A DNA stretch of 40,871 bases from an uncultured Flavobacterium sp. (GTDB taxonomy: Bacteria; Bacteroidota; Bacteroidia; Flavobacteriales; Flavobacteriaceae): the NCBI RefSeq assembly GCF_947632075.1, contig NZ_CANRNX010000014.1:1-40871 (forward strand), written 5' to 3'. The translations under genes were made by a program, and so were the position numbers. Shown here in pieces: positions 17,459 through 26,839 of this stretch. The notes under the pieces are model-generated. The model did no database searches and was not told where the DNA came from. It worked only from the letters and a program-made list of their open reading frames with translations. How positions within the stretch are numbered: the first letter of the stretch is position 1; every line of letters begins with the position of its first letter.

Positions 17459-18574
17459 TTATTTTAATAATTCTGCAATTTTAGCATCTAATTCTTCACC
17501 TCTTAAATCTTTTGCTACGATTTTTCCTTCTGCGTCTAAAACAAACATAGCTGGAATTCCTTGAACATTGTATTCTTTAGCAATAGGATCATCCCAGAAT
17601 TTTAAGTTAGATACTTGTGTCCAAGTTAAATTGTCATCTGCAATAGCTTTTTTCCAAGCATCTGCTTCTTTATCTAAAGAAACTCCGATAATTGCTAAAC
17701 CTTGATCTTTATATTTTTCATATAAAGCAACAACATTAGGATTTTCTCTACGACAAGGTCCACACCATGCAGCCCAAAAATCAATAATTGTAACTTTACC
17801 TAAACTTTCTTTTAAAGAAACCATTTGTCCATCAACATTTGGTGCAGAAAAATCTGGTGCCATTTTTCCAATAGCAACGTTTTCAGTTTTCGAAAGTTTC
17901 TCAGCTAATTCCTTTCCTTTTTTAGTTGATTTTAAATCAGCTTCTAAAGCATCGTAATATGTTTTAAATTCTTCATCAGAAATTACTTGAGCTGAAATTA
18001 ATTGTTCTAATAAAATTAATGAAATATATGCGTCTTTGTTTGTTTTAACATACTCAGTGTTTTGATTTTTAATTTTTTCACTAATTTTATTATACTCGTT
18101 CATTAAACTTTCAATCGTTGCAATATCTTGATTTTGCTGAGCTTGCATCATCTTTTCATTGTTTTGTTCTTGAAAAGTTTGTGCTTCTTTTTGAATTTTA
18201 AAAGCTTCAGTGTTATAAGCAGTTAAATAATCATTGTTCTTAGAACCAGTTACTTTAGCATCTTCAGGCTTTTCGCGATCAAAGCTTACTTGAATTTTTC
18301 CGTTTTCTAATATAAAAGGTAGTATAAATTCTTGCGTATTACCTAATTCAACAAATTTTAAATCAGGTTCAACAGCTGATCCTTTTAGAGTAAAAGTACC
18401 ACCTTTAATTTCAGTAGAATCAATTTTTACAAATCCGTTTTCTCCTTGCTCATTGATATATACTTTTGTACCATCTTCAAATCCTTGAACTGTTCCGTTT
18501 ATTGTGTAACTATCAGTGTTGTTACAAGATGCAAGTACAACAGCTGCACATGCTAAAGTGAAAATTTTTTTCAT
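17459..18574 (-). CDS. TlpA-like thioredoxin lipoprotein with DUF4369 domain
   Basis: A 371-residue envelope thiol-disulfide oxidoreductase. The lipoprotein signal MKKIFTLACAAVVLASC places the lipidated Cys at residue 17. A DUF4369 beta-domain follows (about 22-110: YTINGTVQGFEDGTKVYI), then a charged, Gln-rich helical linker (about 130-230), then a thioredoxin/AhpC-like domain (about 235-371) with the redox motif WCGPC (C271 and C274) and the cis-Pro segment QGIPAMFVLD. This architecture is common and multicopy in Bacteroidota. The role is probably reduction of periplasmic disulfides, but the partner is unknown. It has its own consensus promoter immediately upstream and shares a terminator with ung. 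Confidence 0.94.
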   Translation of the reverse strand: MKKIFTLACAAVVLASCNNTDSYTINGTVQGFEDGTKVYINEQGENGFVKIDSTEIKGGTFTLKGSAVEPDLKFVELGNTQEFILPFILENGKIQVSFDREKPEDAKVTGSKNNDYLTAYNTEAFKIQKEAQTFQEQNNEKMMQAQQNQDIATIESLMNEYNKISEKIKNQNTEYVKTNKDAYISLILLEQLISAQVISDEEFKTYYDALEADLKSTKKGKELAEKLSKTENVAIGKMAPDFSAPNVDGQMVSLKESLGKVTIIDFWAAWCGPCRRENPNVVALYEKYKDQGLAIIGVSLDKEADAWKKAIADDNLTWTQVSNLKFWDDPIAKEYNVQGIPAMFVLDAEGKIVAKDLRGEELDAKIAELLK

Positions 18575-18608
18575 TTATTTATTTTTTGATTTTTTATAAA
18601 AATATCTT

Positions 18609-18640
18609 CAAAGTTAAGTAATGTATTAGTTTATTTCAAA
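18609..18640 (-). promoter_or_regulatory. Promoter of the TlpA-like lipoprotein gene
   Basis: On the minus strand a perfect -33 TTTG (18637-18640) and -7 TAACTTTG (18609-18616) are 20 bases apart, the best promoter in the window. It separates the tlpA-like gene from the DUF423 operon upstream. Confidence 0.8.
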
Positions 18641-18643
18641 ATT

Positions 18644-19015
18644 TTATATAAAATTTATAATTATTGAAATCCAACCACTTACTAATAATAAACCTCCGAT
18701 TGGAGTTATAGGCCCTAAAAAACGCCATTTTTTGTTTAAAGCACTTGTAATTGTTAGCCCGTAAATGCTGAATGAGAATAAAAAAATTCCTAAAGAAAAT
18801 AATATATTTATTGTTTCTGCATTTTTAAAAAAATCTGCATTTAATCCGATTATTAATAAAACTATTGCATGGTACATTTGATATTTTATGCCAGTTTCAT
18901 AGTTTTTTAATTGTTCATCGTTCATGAATTTTTTGAAAGCATGTGCTCCAAAAGCTCCAAGAATAACTGAAAGTGCTCCAAAAATTGCAGCTGTAATAAT
19001 AATTGTTGTATTCAT
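18644..19015 (-). CDS. DUF423 family membrane protein
   Basis: A 123-residue protein with four hydrophobic segments. The N-terminal GALSVILGAFGAHAFKK and the central KYQMYHAIVLLIIGL are the DUF423 (YgdD/YwdK-like) signature, and the C-terminal RFLGPITPIGGLLLVSGW completes it. These are small inner-membrane proteins of unknown function found across bacteria. Its ATG immediately follows the stop of the transglutaminase-like gene with no spacing, so it is the last gene of a tight three-gene operon. Confidence 0.93.
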   Translation of the reverse strand: MNTTIIITAAIFGALSVILGAFGAHAFKKFMNDEQLKNYETGIKYQMYHAIVLLIIGLNADFFKNAETINILFSLGIFLFSFSIYGLTITSALNKKWRFLGPITPIGGLLLVSGWISIIINFI

Positions 19016-19948
19016 TTATTCAAAAGTTAATTGTCCTAAAATTTGTTCAGACATAAAAGGTCCTCCAGGATATTTTGCTGTATAATCTAAATTTAACCAA
19101 ACGTTTCCTCGTTCATCTATATGATAAAAAATTTCTTTTCCTTTACTTTCGTTTTTAAATAAAACTTCTTGAATTAAGTAAATTACATTTTCAATATTTG
19201 ATTCGTCACCAATTAACATTTCTGGATACATATGTGCTTGGGTATGTATGATTCTTGGAGTTCCGCCAACTGCACGAATTAATGACGCCATTAAAATAGC
19301 ATGGTCATCACAATCACCAGAAAAATGTTCTAAAGATTCTGTTGCTTTAGCAATATATTCTCTGTTTTTTGGATCATTTACATAATTCCATCTGCTTTGA
19401 ACTTCTTTAAAAATGGCAAAACATTGAATTATTTGCCTGTAATCATGAAATCCTTTAACATCTCTAAAATGATTGGTTGTAGCAGTTAATGCAAAATTTC
19501 TAACTTTTGGATTATCATATTCAACCGCAGCCTCAATTTTTGATTTGTTAGGAAATGGTAATAGCTTCGATACAATAATATCTTGAGGATTTGGAGTTGA
19601 AGACATAGCAAAAATCATAGCACGATAATCTTCATAAACAGAATTGAATCCGTATCCTTTAAAGATGGTTCCCCAAATTAACGTACCTAAATAAAGAATT
19701 AAAATAAAAAAAATAAATCGTTTAAAATAGCTTAATAGAAATTGCATCCCGATTAATATTCCTAAAAAAAGTAGAATTCTATCCAAATGAAAGGGCCAAT
19801 TCGGATCGATTAAAACTTGATGTAGAATGATAAAAACAGGGACTAATATTAAAATATTAAGTATCAAAATAACAATAGCATCCCATGGTTTAGGAATCCT
19901 AAACTTTCGAATGATAGCTTTAGCTTTTACTATTGTTGGATTTGACAT
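19016..19948 (-). CDS. Membrane-anchored transglutaminase-like protein
   Basis: A 310-residue protein with two or three N-terminal membrane segments (about 24-45, 57-75 and 76-93) and a transglutaminase/cysteine-protease-fold domain after about residue 150. A complete candidate triad is visible: Cys213 in SGDCDDHAILMASLIRA, His239 in AHMYPE (the HxWxE-like motif), and Asp288 in WLNLDYTAKYPGG. Relatives act as proteases, peptide hydrolases or cross-linking enzymes; the sequence does not say which. It is fused head-to-tail with its neighbours (no spacing on either side), implying coordinated expression with the substrate-binding-like protein and DUF423. I infer an inner-membrane location; which side the domain faces is not settled. 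Confidence 0.85.
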   Translation of the reverse strand: MSNPTIVKAKAIIRKFRIPKPWDAIVILILNILILVPVFIILHQVLIDPNWPFHLDRILLFLGILIGMQFLLSYFKRFIFFILILYLGTLIWGTIFKGYGFNSVYEDYRAMIFAMSSTPNPQDIIVSKLLPFPNKSKIEAAVEYDNPKVRNFALTATTNHFRDVKGFHDYRQIIQCFAIFKEVQSRWNYVNDPKNREYIAKATESLEHFSGDCDDHAILMASLIRAVGGTPRIIHTQAHMYPEMLIGDESNIENVIYLIQEVLFKNESKGKEIFYHIDERGNVWLNLDYTAKYPGGPFMSEQILGQLTFE

Positions 19949-20794
19949 CTATTTAAAAACTACTGAATATTGTAATGGATTTTGAATGATTTTCAATTCA
20001 ATTAATTGTTTTTGAATTTCGTTGAATTGTTTTTCAGTTAGTTGCTTTTGAGACCATTTTGTGATCTTTAACCATTCTTGAATGTCTTCTAACTTTTGTT
20101 CGTAACGAGATGCTAATGTTTTATCAATACTTGGAATTAATTTAAATTCAATAGTTGTATTATTGATTACTTCTAGAATATTTTCAATAACAGATTTGTT
20201 TTTTTCGTAAAATTCTTTTCGCGCAACAATAACAAAACAAGGCCATGGAGTAGGGCAAACGCCAATTCTTCTAAAAATGCCTTTATCTACGATGGGTTGC
20301 GTCATGAAACGATCCCACATAAAATAATCGGCTTTATTTTCAGTTAATGCTTCAATTGCACCATCTAAAGTGTTTACAATTTCAAATTGAAGGTTATTAT
20401 TTTCCCAACCTTGATTATTTGCATTCACAATGGCCATAAGTTGAGAACCAGAACCGTTTCGGCTAATAGCTACTTTTTTATCTATTAAGTCAGAAATGGT
20501 TTCGTAAGAACTATTTGCTGCAACATGAATTCCCCATTGTAAAGGTGATGAAACGTATTGTTGTAATACAACTGAATCGTTTCCGTTTGAAATATCTTTT
20601 AAAATTCCTTCAGTTAAAATCACAGCTAAATCGGTTTCGTTTTCACGTAACATCTGACACATTCTTCCTGTTCCTTCCGGAATATCAGTCCATTCTAAGT
20701 TAATACCTATTTCATTAAATTCACCGTTTTCAAGGCAAAGTTGCCAAGGTAAATTAAAGTGCTCAGGAACACCAACAATTTTAACCGTTTTCAT
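19949..20794 (-). CDS. Substrate-binding-like protein without signal peptide
   Basis: A 281-residue protein resembling the periplasmic substrate-binding fold type 2 of the NMT1/SsuA kind: MKTVKIVGVPEHFNLPWQLC leads into a first lobe, with TDLAVILTEGIL, the hinge-like segment DLIDKKVAISRNGSGSQLMA and DGAIEALTENKADYFMWDRF. Unusually, it starts directly with the first beta strand: there is no signal peptide, lipobox or membrane segment, and no ABC permease or ATPase gene is nearby. It therefore probably works in the cytoplasm as a ligand-binding protein or an enzyme of this fold (compare THI5 or MqnA-type proteins). It is first in the operon with the transglutaminase-like and DUF423 genes. Confidence 0.75.
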   Translation of the reverse strand: MKTVKIVGVPEHFNLPWQLCLENGEFNEIGINLEWTDIPEGTGRMCQMLRENETDLAVILTEGILKDISNGNDSVVLQQYVSSPLQWGIHVAANSSYETISDLIDKKVAISRNGSGSQLMAIVNANNQGWENNNLQFEIVNTLDGAIEALTENKADYFMWDRFMTQPIVDKGIFRRIGVCPTPWPCFVIVARKEFYEKNKSVIENILEVINNTTIEFKLIPSIDKTLASRYEQKLEDIQEWLKITKWSQKQLTEKQFNEIQKQLIELKIIQNPLQYSVVFK

Positions 20795-20854
20795 TCTAAA
20801 TATTTTATGCTAATATAATAAAGCTTCCGTGTTTTTATATTAAAAAAAGAATAA

Positions 20855-20873
20855 ATAAACGCTCCGAAGAGCG
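20855..20873 (-). terminator. Terminator of sbcC
   Basis: CGCTC / GAGCG stem (20860-20873) with a stable TTCG tetraloop on the minus strand, five bases after the stop codon. The following minus-strand tail is T-rich but interrupted. Confidence 0.65.
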
Positions 20874-20878
20874 AATTT

Positions 20879-23800
20879 TTATATGGAAATTATTTCTATT
20901 GAACTTCGGCCGTTTCCTTGTTTTTCAACGTGAATTTGAACTGGAATTCGTTCGGTCATTTCAGAAACGTGTGAAATGACACCAACTTTCTTTCCTTGAT
21001 TTTGTAAGCTTTCTAAAGCATCCATAGCAACAGCTAAAGTTTGAGCATCTAAAGTTCCAAAACCTTCATCAATAAACAACGATTGTATGTTCATTTTTGA
21101 TGATGATAATGATGATAAAGCTAAAGCTAGGGCTAACGAAACCAAGAATGATTCTCCACCAGATAACGAATGTACCGAACGTATTTCGCAAGCCATATCG
21201 TTGTCGATTACTTGTAAGCTCAACGTGTTTGGAATGCGTTCTAACGTATATCTTCGATTGATTTTTTCTAATTGAATATTCGCATAACGCAACAATATAT
21301 CCAATGTGTATTCTTGAGCAATTTTCTTAAATTTTGCACCATCCGCACTTCCAACTAATTCGTTAAGCTGACTCCATTTTGTCAATACTTCTAATAAATT
21401 TTCGCGTTGTTTGATTAACGAAGTTTGCGAATTTCTGTTTTTAGCATCGTTTTCAATCTGATTTTTATTTGAAATTCGTTGCTCATTTAACGCTTTAATA
21501 TCCGTTTCGAATTCAGATAAAACTTTAAGAATTTCTTCTTCTGAAACAAACGGTTTGTTATTTGATTCGTGTTTTACTAACGCATTTTTACGGTCGTTTA
21601 GTAACGTTTCTTGATTACTAATTTGCGTATATAAACTTTGAATAAAACTACGTTCGTTTTGTAACCATTCGTTATTTAGTTTAACAAGCTCAAAAACATT
21701 TTCAAAGGTTATTTGATTTGAATTCGACCAATTTTCAATTTGAATGAAATGGTTTTGTAACGAATTTTCAATTGTAGTCAATTGTTCATTTAAACTATTT
21801 TTACGTGAATTCCATTCAATTAATTGTTCATTTAATGTTTTTTGAAGCTGTTTTTGTTCTTCAAACGATTTTTTTAATTTTTCCAAACTTGAATTTAATG
21901 TAGCTTCTATTACATCAACAGATTCGCCATTGAAATAGGTTTTACGTTCATTTTTAATCTGATTTAAGCGCGATTCAACTTCAGAAATTTCAGACTGCGA
22001 TTGCTCAACTTCTTTATTTTTATCTTGAATTGATTTTTCTAATTCTTGAATTTCGGTTTTTACCTGAATTTGTTGTTCCGTAATTTGCTCTAATTGCGAC
22101 AAATTAGTTTTCCAAATCAAACTTTTTTGCTGATGATCTGTAATAAATTCATTTGTATTTTGTTGCCAATATCCAAACCATTGATCGTTTTTGAGTAATT
22201 GGTTTACTTCATTAATTTGTCTGGTATAATTCGACTTTTTAACTTCAATATGTTCTGAAATAATTTGAATTTGATTTGAAATTTGAGCGATTTCCGACTT
22301 TAAGTCAAATATTTCTGTATTAATTTTTTGCTCTTTTTGATGAATTTTAGTCGCTTTATTTTGTAATTGATCTTTCTCAATAGCTAATTTTCTTAACTCG
22401 TGTAAAGCATTCTCTTTTTCAGAAATTTCAATTTGTAATTGAGTAACTTCAGCAACTAACTTTTCATAAAGCACCTTTGAATTTTCATTCGTATCTATAA
22501 AATCTAATGTTTCAGCAAGTGAATGAATGGTATTTTCTGTCTTTGATTTAATCTCTTGCTGATCTTTAATAATCTGATTTAAATGAATATTTTGCTGTTT
22601 TAATTGAGCTTCTTTTTCAGTGATTTGCTGAATTTCATTTTCTAATTTGATTAAATCAATTTGAGTTTCATTTGTTACATTTTCTAACGCATTATGAGTT
22701 GCGTATGGATGTTCTACTGAACCACAAACCGGACAAGCTTCATCTTGAATTAAATTTGATCTTAACGTAATTACATTTTCAGATTTTTCAATATTTAAAC
22801 GTTCAATAACCTTTTGTAACGTTTCCTTTTCAATAGTTTTATTTTTTTTTGAATCAAATAAATCTTGAATATCTTGATTAAATTTTACGATATCATTTTC
22901 TGCACTTGTAATTTTTGTAACTGCTAATTCAACAGTTTCATTACATTCAATAAGTTGTTTTAAACTTTGAATGGTTTGATTTTTAGATTCTTTTGAAGAG
23001 CTTAATTGCTTTAATTCAACTTCTTTTTTAGTAAGATTTTCTTGAGCTAAATGATTATTTAATTCATTTAGTTTTTGAGAAATGGTTTGCTTTTCTTCAA
23101 GAATTTGCTTCTGAAGAAGCTCTTTTTCGTTGAAAATAGGTTGTAGCTGATTCCTTTTTAAAACAAGTTCATTTTGCTTGTTTTCTTCTGTTGGAATTTC
23201 AGTTCTGTTTTTGTTCGCTTCTTTTAAATAAGCCAAAACCGCAGTTTCGTTATTTACAAAAGTTTCGTAAATACGATGTTGTTCAAACCAATGATCAATT
23301 TGATTGTGTTGCTGTAAGATTTGATTTTCGAATGTTTTTTTACTCGTTAAATCAACCTTTAATTTGTTTTGTACAGAAACTAAAAGATTATGTTTCTCTA
23401 ATTTATCAGTATAATTTTTTTGTTCTAAATCAAGTTGAATATCAAGTTTTCTAGCTAACTGATATAATGGATTATTGTTATTTATTTGCGTTTGAAGTGC
23501 ATTTATTTGCTCTTCTAGTTGTTTTAATTCTGTGTTTAATTGATTTAGTGTATTTTGTTGTAAATCAATATTTTGAATTAAATTAGTTTGTGTGTTTTTG
23601 TTGTTTTTAATTTCATTTTTTTGATTTTGATAAGCAACAACCACTTCTTTAATTTCCTGAAAAGATTCAACTGTTTTTAATTGGTTAATCCGTGCTTGAT
23701 GAATTGTAATTTGTTCACGTTTTTCTTCCAAAAGCTTTTGTGAATCAATTATATTTTTCTGAATTTCCTTTTCAGTTTTATACCAATCTAATATTGTTTT

Positions 23801-24577
23801 AGAATCATTTACTTTCGAATTCATTTCTGAAATTTGAGAATCTAACAACACAATATCCGTTTGTAACTGCTGAATTTGTTCTTCGGTAAGTAGATCAAAA
23901 ACCTCTAATTTGTTGTTTATCTTTTCAACTTCATCTTTCTGAAGTTTGTATTTTTCGTAGATTTTTCTTGAAATCTTACTGTAAATATCCGTTCCGGTAA
24001 GTTTCTCTAAAATATCAGCTCTGTTGTTATCATCGGCTTTTAAAAACGAAGTAAATTCGCCTTGAGCCAAAATAACAGATTTGGTAAACTGCTCGTATTT
24101 TAAACCAACTAAGCGTTCAATTTCAGCCAAAACGAATGTTTTTCTACTTTCTGGAAAAGCAACATCATCTGTAACATTATGTAACAAAATTACTTCAGAT
24201 TGAATAGCTCCTGTAATACGATTATTTGCTCTATGAATATTCCATTCAGAACGATAATATTTTCCGTCAACTCCAATAAAAGTAAGTTTCACATGACCTT
24301 GAACCGCACCTTTTCGCAAAAGTGTTTTTACATCTTTGTTGGAAATGGTTTTGTCTTTTGTATCAAAAATTTGAACAGTTGAAGTTAATGGCGCCAAACG
24401 TGGTGTTTTATTATACAAGGCCAAGCAAATCGCATCTAATAATGTCGATTTTCCTGCTCCGGTAGCTCCTGTAATTGCAAATAATCCAATAGAATTTAAA
24501 GGCTCACTTTCAAAATCAATGTGATAACAACCATCAATTGAAGCAATATTGTTTATTTCTAAAGCTGTTATTTTCAT
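20879..24577 (-). CDS. sbcC: SbcC (Rad50-like) ATPase of the SbcCD nuclease
   Basis: Large ATPase subunit of SbcCD, which opens hairpins and processes double-strand ends. The 1232-residue product is longer than E. coli SbcC (~1048). Features: N-terminal Walker A GATGAGKST at 37-45; the Q-loop-region VILAQGEFTSFLKA; two very long Gln/Glu/Asn-rich coiled-coil arms meeting at a zinc hook CPVCG (C615, C618) almost exactly mid-protein; and, at the C-terminus, the ABC signature SLSGGESFLVSLALALAL and Walker B SLFIDEGFGTLD. The excess length lies in the coiled coils. It starts two bases after the sbcD stop, the standard operon order. The terminator with a TTCG loop follows. Confidence 0.97.
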   Translation of the reverse strand: MKITALEINNIASIDGCYHIDFESEPLNSIGLFAITGATGAGKSTLLDAICLALYNKTPRLAPLTSTVQIFDTKDKTISNKDVKTLLRKGAVQGHVKLTFIGVDGKYYRSEWNIHRANNRITGAIQSEVILLHNVTDDVAFPESRKTFVLAEIERLVGLKYEQFTKSVILAQGEFTSFLKADDNNRADILEKLTGTDIYSKISRKIYEKYKLQKDEVEKINNKLEVFDLLTEEQIQQLQTDIVLLDSQISEMNSKVNDSKTILDWYKTEKEIQKNIIDSQKLLEEKREQITIHQARINQLKTVESFQEIKEVVVAYQNQKNEIKNNKNTQTNLIQNIDLQQNTLNQLNTELKQLEEQINALQTQINNNNPLYQLARKLDIQLDLEQKNYTDKLEKHNLLVSVQNKLKVDLTSKKTFENQILQQHNQIDHWFEQHRIYETFVNNETAVLAYLKEANKNRTEIPTEENKQNELVLKRNQLQPIFNEKELLQKQILEEKQTISQKLNELNNHLAQENLTKKEVELKQLSSSKESKNQTIQSLKQLIECNETVELAVTKITSAENDIVKFNQDIQDLFDSKKNKTIEKETLQKVIERLNIEKSENVITLRSNLIQDEACPVCGSVEHPYATHNALENVTNETQIDLIKLENEIQQITEKEAQLKQQNIHLNQIIKDQQEIKSKTENTIHSLAETLDFIDTNENSKVLYEKLVAEVTQLQIEISEKENALHELRKLAIEKDQLQNKATKIHQKEQKINTEIFDLKSEIAQISNQIQIISEHIEVKKSNYTRQINEVNQLLKNDQWFGYWQQNTNEFITDHQQKSLIWKTNLSQLEQITEQQIQVKTEIQELEKSIQDKNKEVEQSQSEISEVESRLNQIKNERKTYFNGESVDVIEATLNSSLEKLKKSFEEQKQLQKTLNEQLIEWNSRKNSLNEQLTTIENSLQNHFIQIENWSNSNQITFENVFELVKLNNEWLQNERSFIQSLYTQISNQETLLNDRKNALVKHESNNKPFVSEEEILKVLSEFETDIKALNEQRISNKNQIENDAKNRNSQTSLIKQRENLLEVLTKWSQLNELVGSADGAKFKKIAQEYTLDILLRYANIQLEKINRRYTLERIPNTLSLQVIDNDMACEIRSVHSLSGGESFLVSLALALALSSLSSSKMNIQSLFIDEGFGTLDAQTLAVAMDALESLQNQGKKVGVISHVSEMTERIPVQIHVEKQGNGRSSIEIISI

Positions 24578-24579
24578 AT

Positions 24580-25818
24580 TTAATTCTGATTGATTTCTAT
24601 TACAATTTCGTTGAACATTTGGCTTAATTCTGTTGGAATTTCCTCGTTGTATTTTTCGCTATAAATGGTGTTTAAGACCTGAATAGGCTGTAAATTATGC
24701 AATTCGATTTCGTTAACTAAAACTTCGTTATTTGTTGTTTTATCTTTTCGAGGAAGTTTGGTATCTATTCGTGCTAAACGAACATTTTTAGTTTGTACAA
24801 TTTCTTGAATTCTGTTTTTTAAATCGGGAATTGGCTGATCTAAAAGTACTTTTACTTCTAAATAAGGCGCATTTTTATCTTCTTCAATTTTCTTTGGAAG
24901 ATTTTCTAATTCAAACAAAACTTCTTCCCAAACTTTATTTTGCTTCGGAATACTTAAAAGTGGCGTATGAATTGGAATTTCTATTATTTCTAACTGTTCA
25001 AAATTCCCATCATTAATTTCAAAAACAACTACTTGATGTTTATAGGTTTTTTCTGAAAAAGACAGCGGAATTGGACTTCCTGAATAGCGAATACCATCGT
25101 TCGCAGAAAGACGTTGTGGTTTGTGAATATGACCTAAAGCTACATATTTCAAATCTGAAGGGAAACTCGAGGTATTTATGTTTTCTACGCCACCAATAAT
25201 TGGTCTTTCAGCTGTATCTTCTGGATCTGTTTCAACGCCCATAGCATGTAAATGTCCCATAGCAATGATGGATTGATTGGCTTTTTTCTTTGAATTGATG
25301 TTTTCAAATGCTTCTTCATAAAACTTAGAAACTCCGTAATTGTATTCGTAAACACCATCTTCGTTTTTTGGATAATCACCAATGCGTAAAAACGGAATAG
25401 CTAAACAAAATACTTCAATTTCGTTTTGATTATTGGTTAACGGAATGGTCAACGCATCGTAGTCAATAGATTTATCTTCGTTTTTTTTCACACTTCCGAT
25501 AATCGAAACTTTGGTATTCTGAAGTAGGGGAATAGGCATTTCTAATCGAATTGCCGAATCGTGATTTCCTGCAATAATCACAACTTGTAAATTTGGATAA
25601 TTATTGGTGATTTCACTTAAAAAAGAATAAAACAAAGTGATAGAAGCTCCAGATGGATTTGCGGTATCAAAAATATCTCCTGCAACCAATAAAACATCTA
25701 TTTTTTGGTCTGCTATTGTTTTATTTAGCCAATTTAAAAATGCTTGATGTTCTTGATAACGATCAAAATCGTAAAACGTTTGTCCGATGTGCCAATCTGA
25801 AGTGTGTAAAAATTTCAT
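24580..25818 (-). CDS. sbcD: SbcD (Mre11-like) nuclease subunit
   Basis: Metallophosphatase-fold nuclease subunit of SbcCD. I chose the ATG at 25818 (MKFLHTSDWHIGQ, 412 residues) because the extended start at 25842 overlaps the probable promoter. All phosphoesterase motifs are present: TSDWHIG, VAGDIFDTANPS, IAGNHDS, MGHLHAMG and ALGHIHKPQ. The C-terminal ~130 residues form the capping domain that contacts SbcC. Two bases separate it from sbcC. Confidence 0.97.
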   Translation of the reverse strand: MKFLHTSDWHIGQTFYDFDRYQEHQAFLNWLNKTIADQKIDVLLVAGDIFDTANPSGASITLFYSFLSEITNNYPNLQVVIIAGNHDSAIRLEMPIPLLQNTKVSIIGSVKKNEDKSIDYDALTIPLTNNQNEIEVFCLAIPFLRIGDYPKNEDGVYEYNYGVSKFYEEAFENINSKKKANQSIIAMGHLHAMGVETDPEDTAERPIIGGVENINTSSFPSDLKYVALGHIHKPQRLSANDGIRYSGSPIPLSFSEKTYKHQVVVFEINDGNFEQLEIIEIPIHTPLLSIPKQNKVWEEVLFELENLPKKIEEDKNAPYLEVKVLLDQPIPDLKNRIQEIVQTKNVRLARIDTKLPRKDKTTNNEVLVNEIELHNLQPIQVLNTIYSEKYNEEIPTELSQMFNEIVIEINQN

Positions 25819-25839
25819 TAACCTTGTTTTTAAGCTACA

Positions 25840-25847
25840 CAAATTTA
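25840..25847 (-). promoter_or_regulatory. Probable -7 promoter element of sbcDC
   Basis: Minus strand reads TAAATTTG, an exact TAnnTTTG match, 22 bases upstream of the chosen sbcD ATG. Confidence 0.6.
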
Positions 25848-25890
25848 AAATTTATTAGCGACGTTGTATGTCGTTAAATTGCGATTTAAT

Positions 25891-25918
25891 AAAAAAGACC
25901 GATTTTATAATCGATCTT
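25891..25918 (-). terminator. Terminator of the exported unknown protein gene
   Basis: On the minus strand a 10-bp stem (AAGATCGATT / AATCGGTCTT, one G-U pair) with a 4-nt loop, then TTTT; it overlaps the stop codon at 25917. Confidence 0.8.
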
Positions 25919-26735
25919 ATTGTTTTTTTATGATAAGTGATGAATTGAAATTTAAATTATCATCTTGAATTATTAAGTTTCCTTTTGAATCAAATTTTTC
26001 AAAATTGTAATCTCTCATTTCTTCATAAGCCGTTAAACGATCAATATAAATTTTGCCTCTTTTATCTTGTTTAAATTTAATTCGAACAACTTCTGCATTT
26101 AAGATCCAATTTTTTACAAACAACTGTTTTCCATTATTTGTCTGCGAATGATCAATAGGGTAAGGTTTAGTAAGATAAAATTCAATTTCAACTAAATTAT
26201 ATTTTTGATCGTACTTAAAGAAACCTTCGTAATAATCATCTGTAAAAAAAGTTATGGTAGTTATACCTTTGTCTGTGGTTCTTATATATTGATAATCATT
26301 AATATTGTTCAAGAAATCTAATTCAGGGATATTTATATTTTTTCTAATGATTACTTCGGTTAGCCAATACATTGGTGAATCATTGTTTGTATATCTAGAA
26401 AAAAAAGCTTCTTTAAGAAAATCTTTATTTTTTGGATTAGTTACTTTTACCTTATTTATTTTCTTACTTTTTAGATCCATTGAAAGATCATATAAAGAAT
26501 TTACGTACAATAAGGTGTCTTTTTGATTTAAAAAAGACTGTTGAGTAATTGTATATTTTGAAGATTCTTCAGAATAGTTTCTATAAGTTTGTTTTTTAAT
26601 ATCTTCAATGATATCTATAATATTTCTTCTAGAAACACGTTCAATTACCATTTCCTGTAAATCGGTATCTTCAATTTGTGCAAACAAATTATTCCAAAAT
26701 AAAGAGATCAAAATTAGGATTAAATATTTTTTCAT
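25917..26735 (-). CDS. Exported protein of unknown function
   Basis: A 272-residue protein with a clear signal peptide (about 1-19: KKYLILILISLFWNNLFAQ). The mature part is rich in charged, aromatic and Asn residues and alternates predicted strands with short helices. The middle (DYQYIRTTDKGITTITFF to KYNLVEIEFYL, about 145-190) looks like a beta-sheet domain with repeating strands, reminiscent of proteins that accompany carboxypeptidase-regulatory-like envelope proteins, but I cannot assign a family. It stands alone between sbcDC and the HNH-like gene, on the same strand, with its own terminator. Function unknown. Confidence 0.8.
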   Translation of the reverse strand: MKKYLILILISLFWNNLFAQIEDTDLQEMVIERVSRRNIIDIIEDIKKQTYRNYSEESSKYTITQQSFLNQKDTLLYVNSLYDLSMDLKSKKINKVKVTNPKNKDFLKEAFFSRYTNNDSPMYWLTEVIIRKNINIPELDFLNNINDYQYIRTTDKGITTITFFTDDYYEGFFKYDQKYNLVEIEFYLTKPYPIDHSQTNNGKQLFVKNWILNAEVVRIKFKQDKRGKIYIDRLTAYEEMRDYNFEKFDSKGNLIIQDDNLNFNSSLIIKKQ

Positions 26736-26839
26736 TCGTTTAAATGATTAGTGGTGCTAATATAACGAGTTATTTAGAAAAAAATATTAATAAAGGTTAA
26801 AAAATATATATTGTGAAAAGTCTTAAGTTGTAAATTGAA

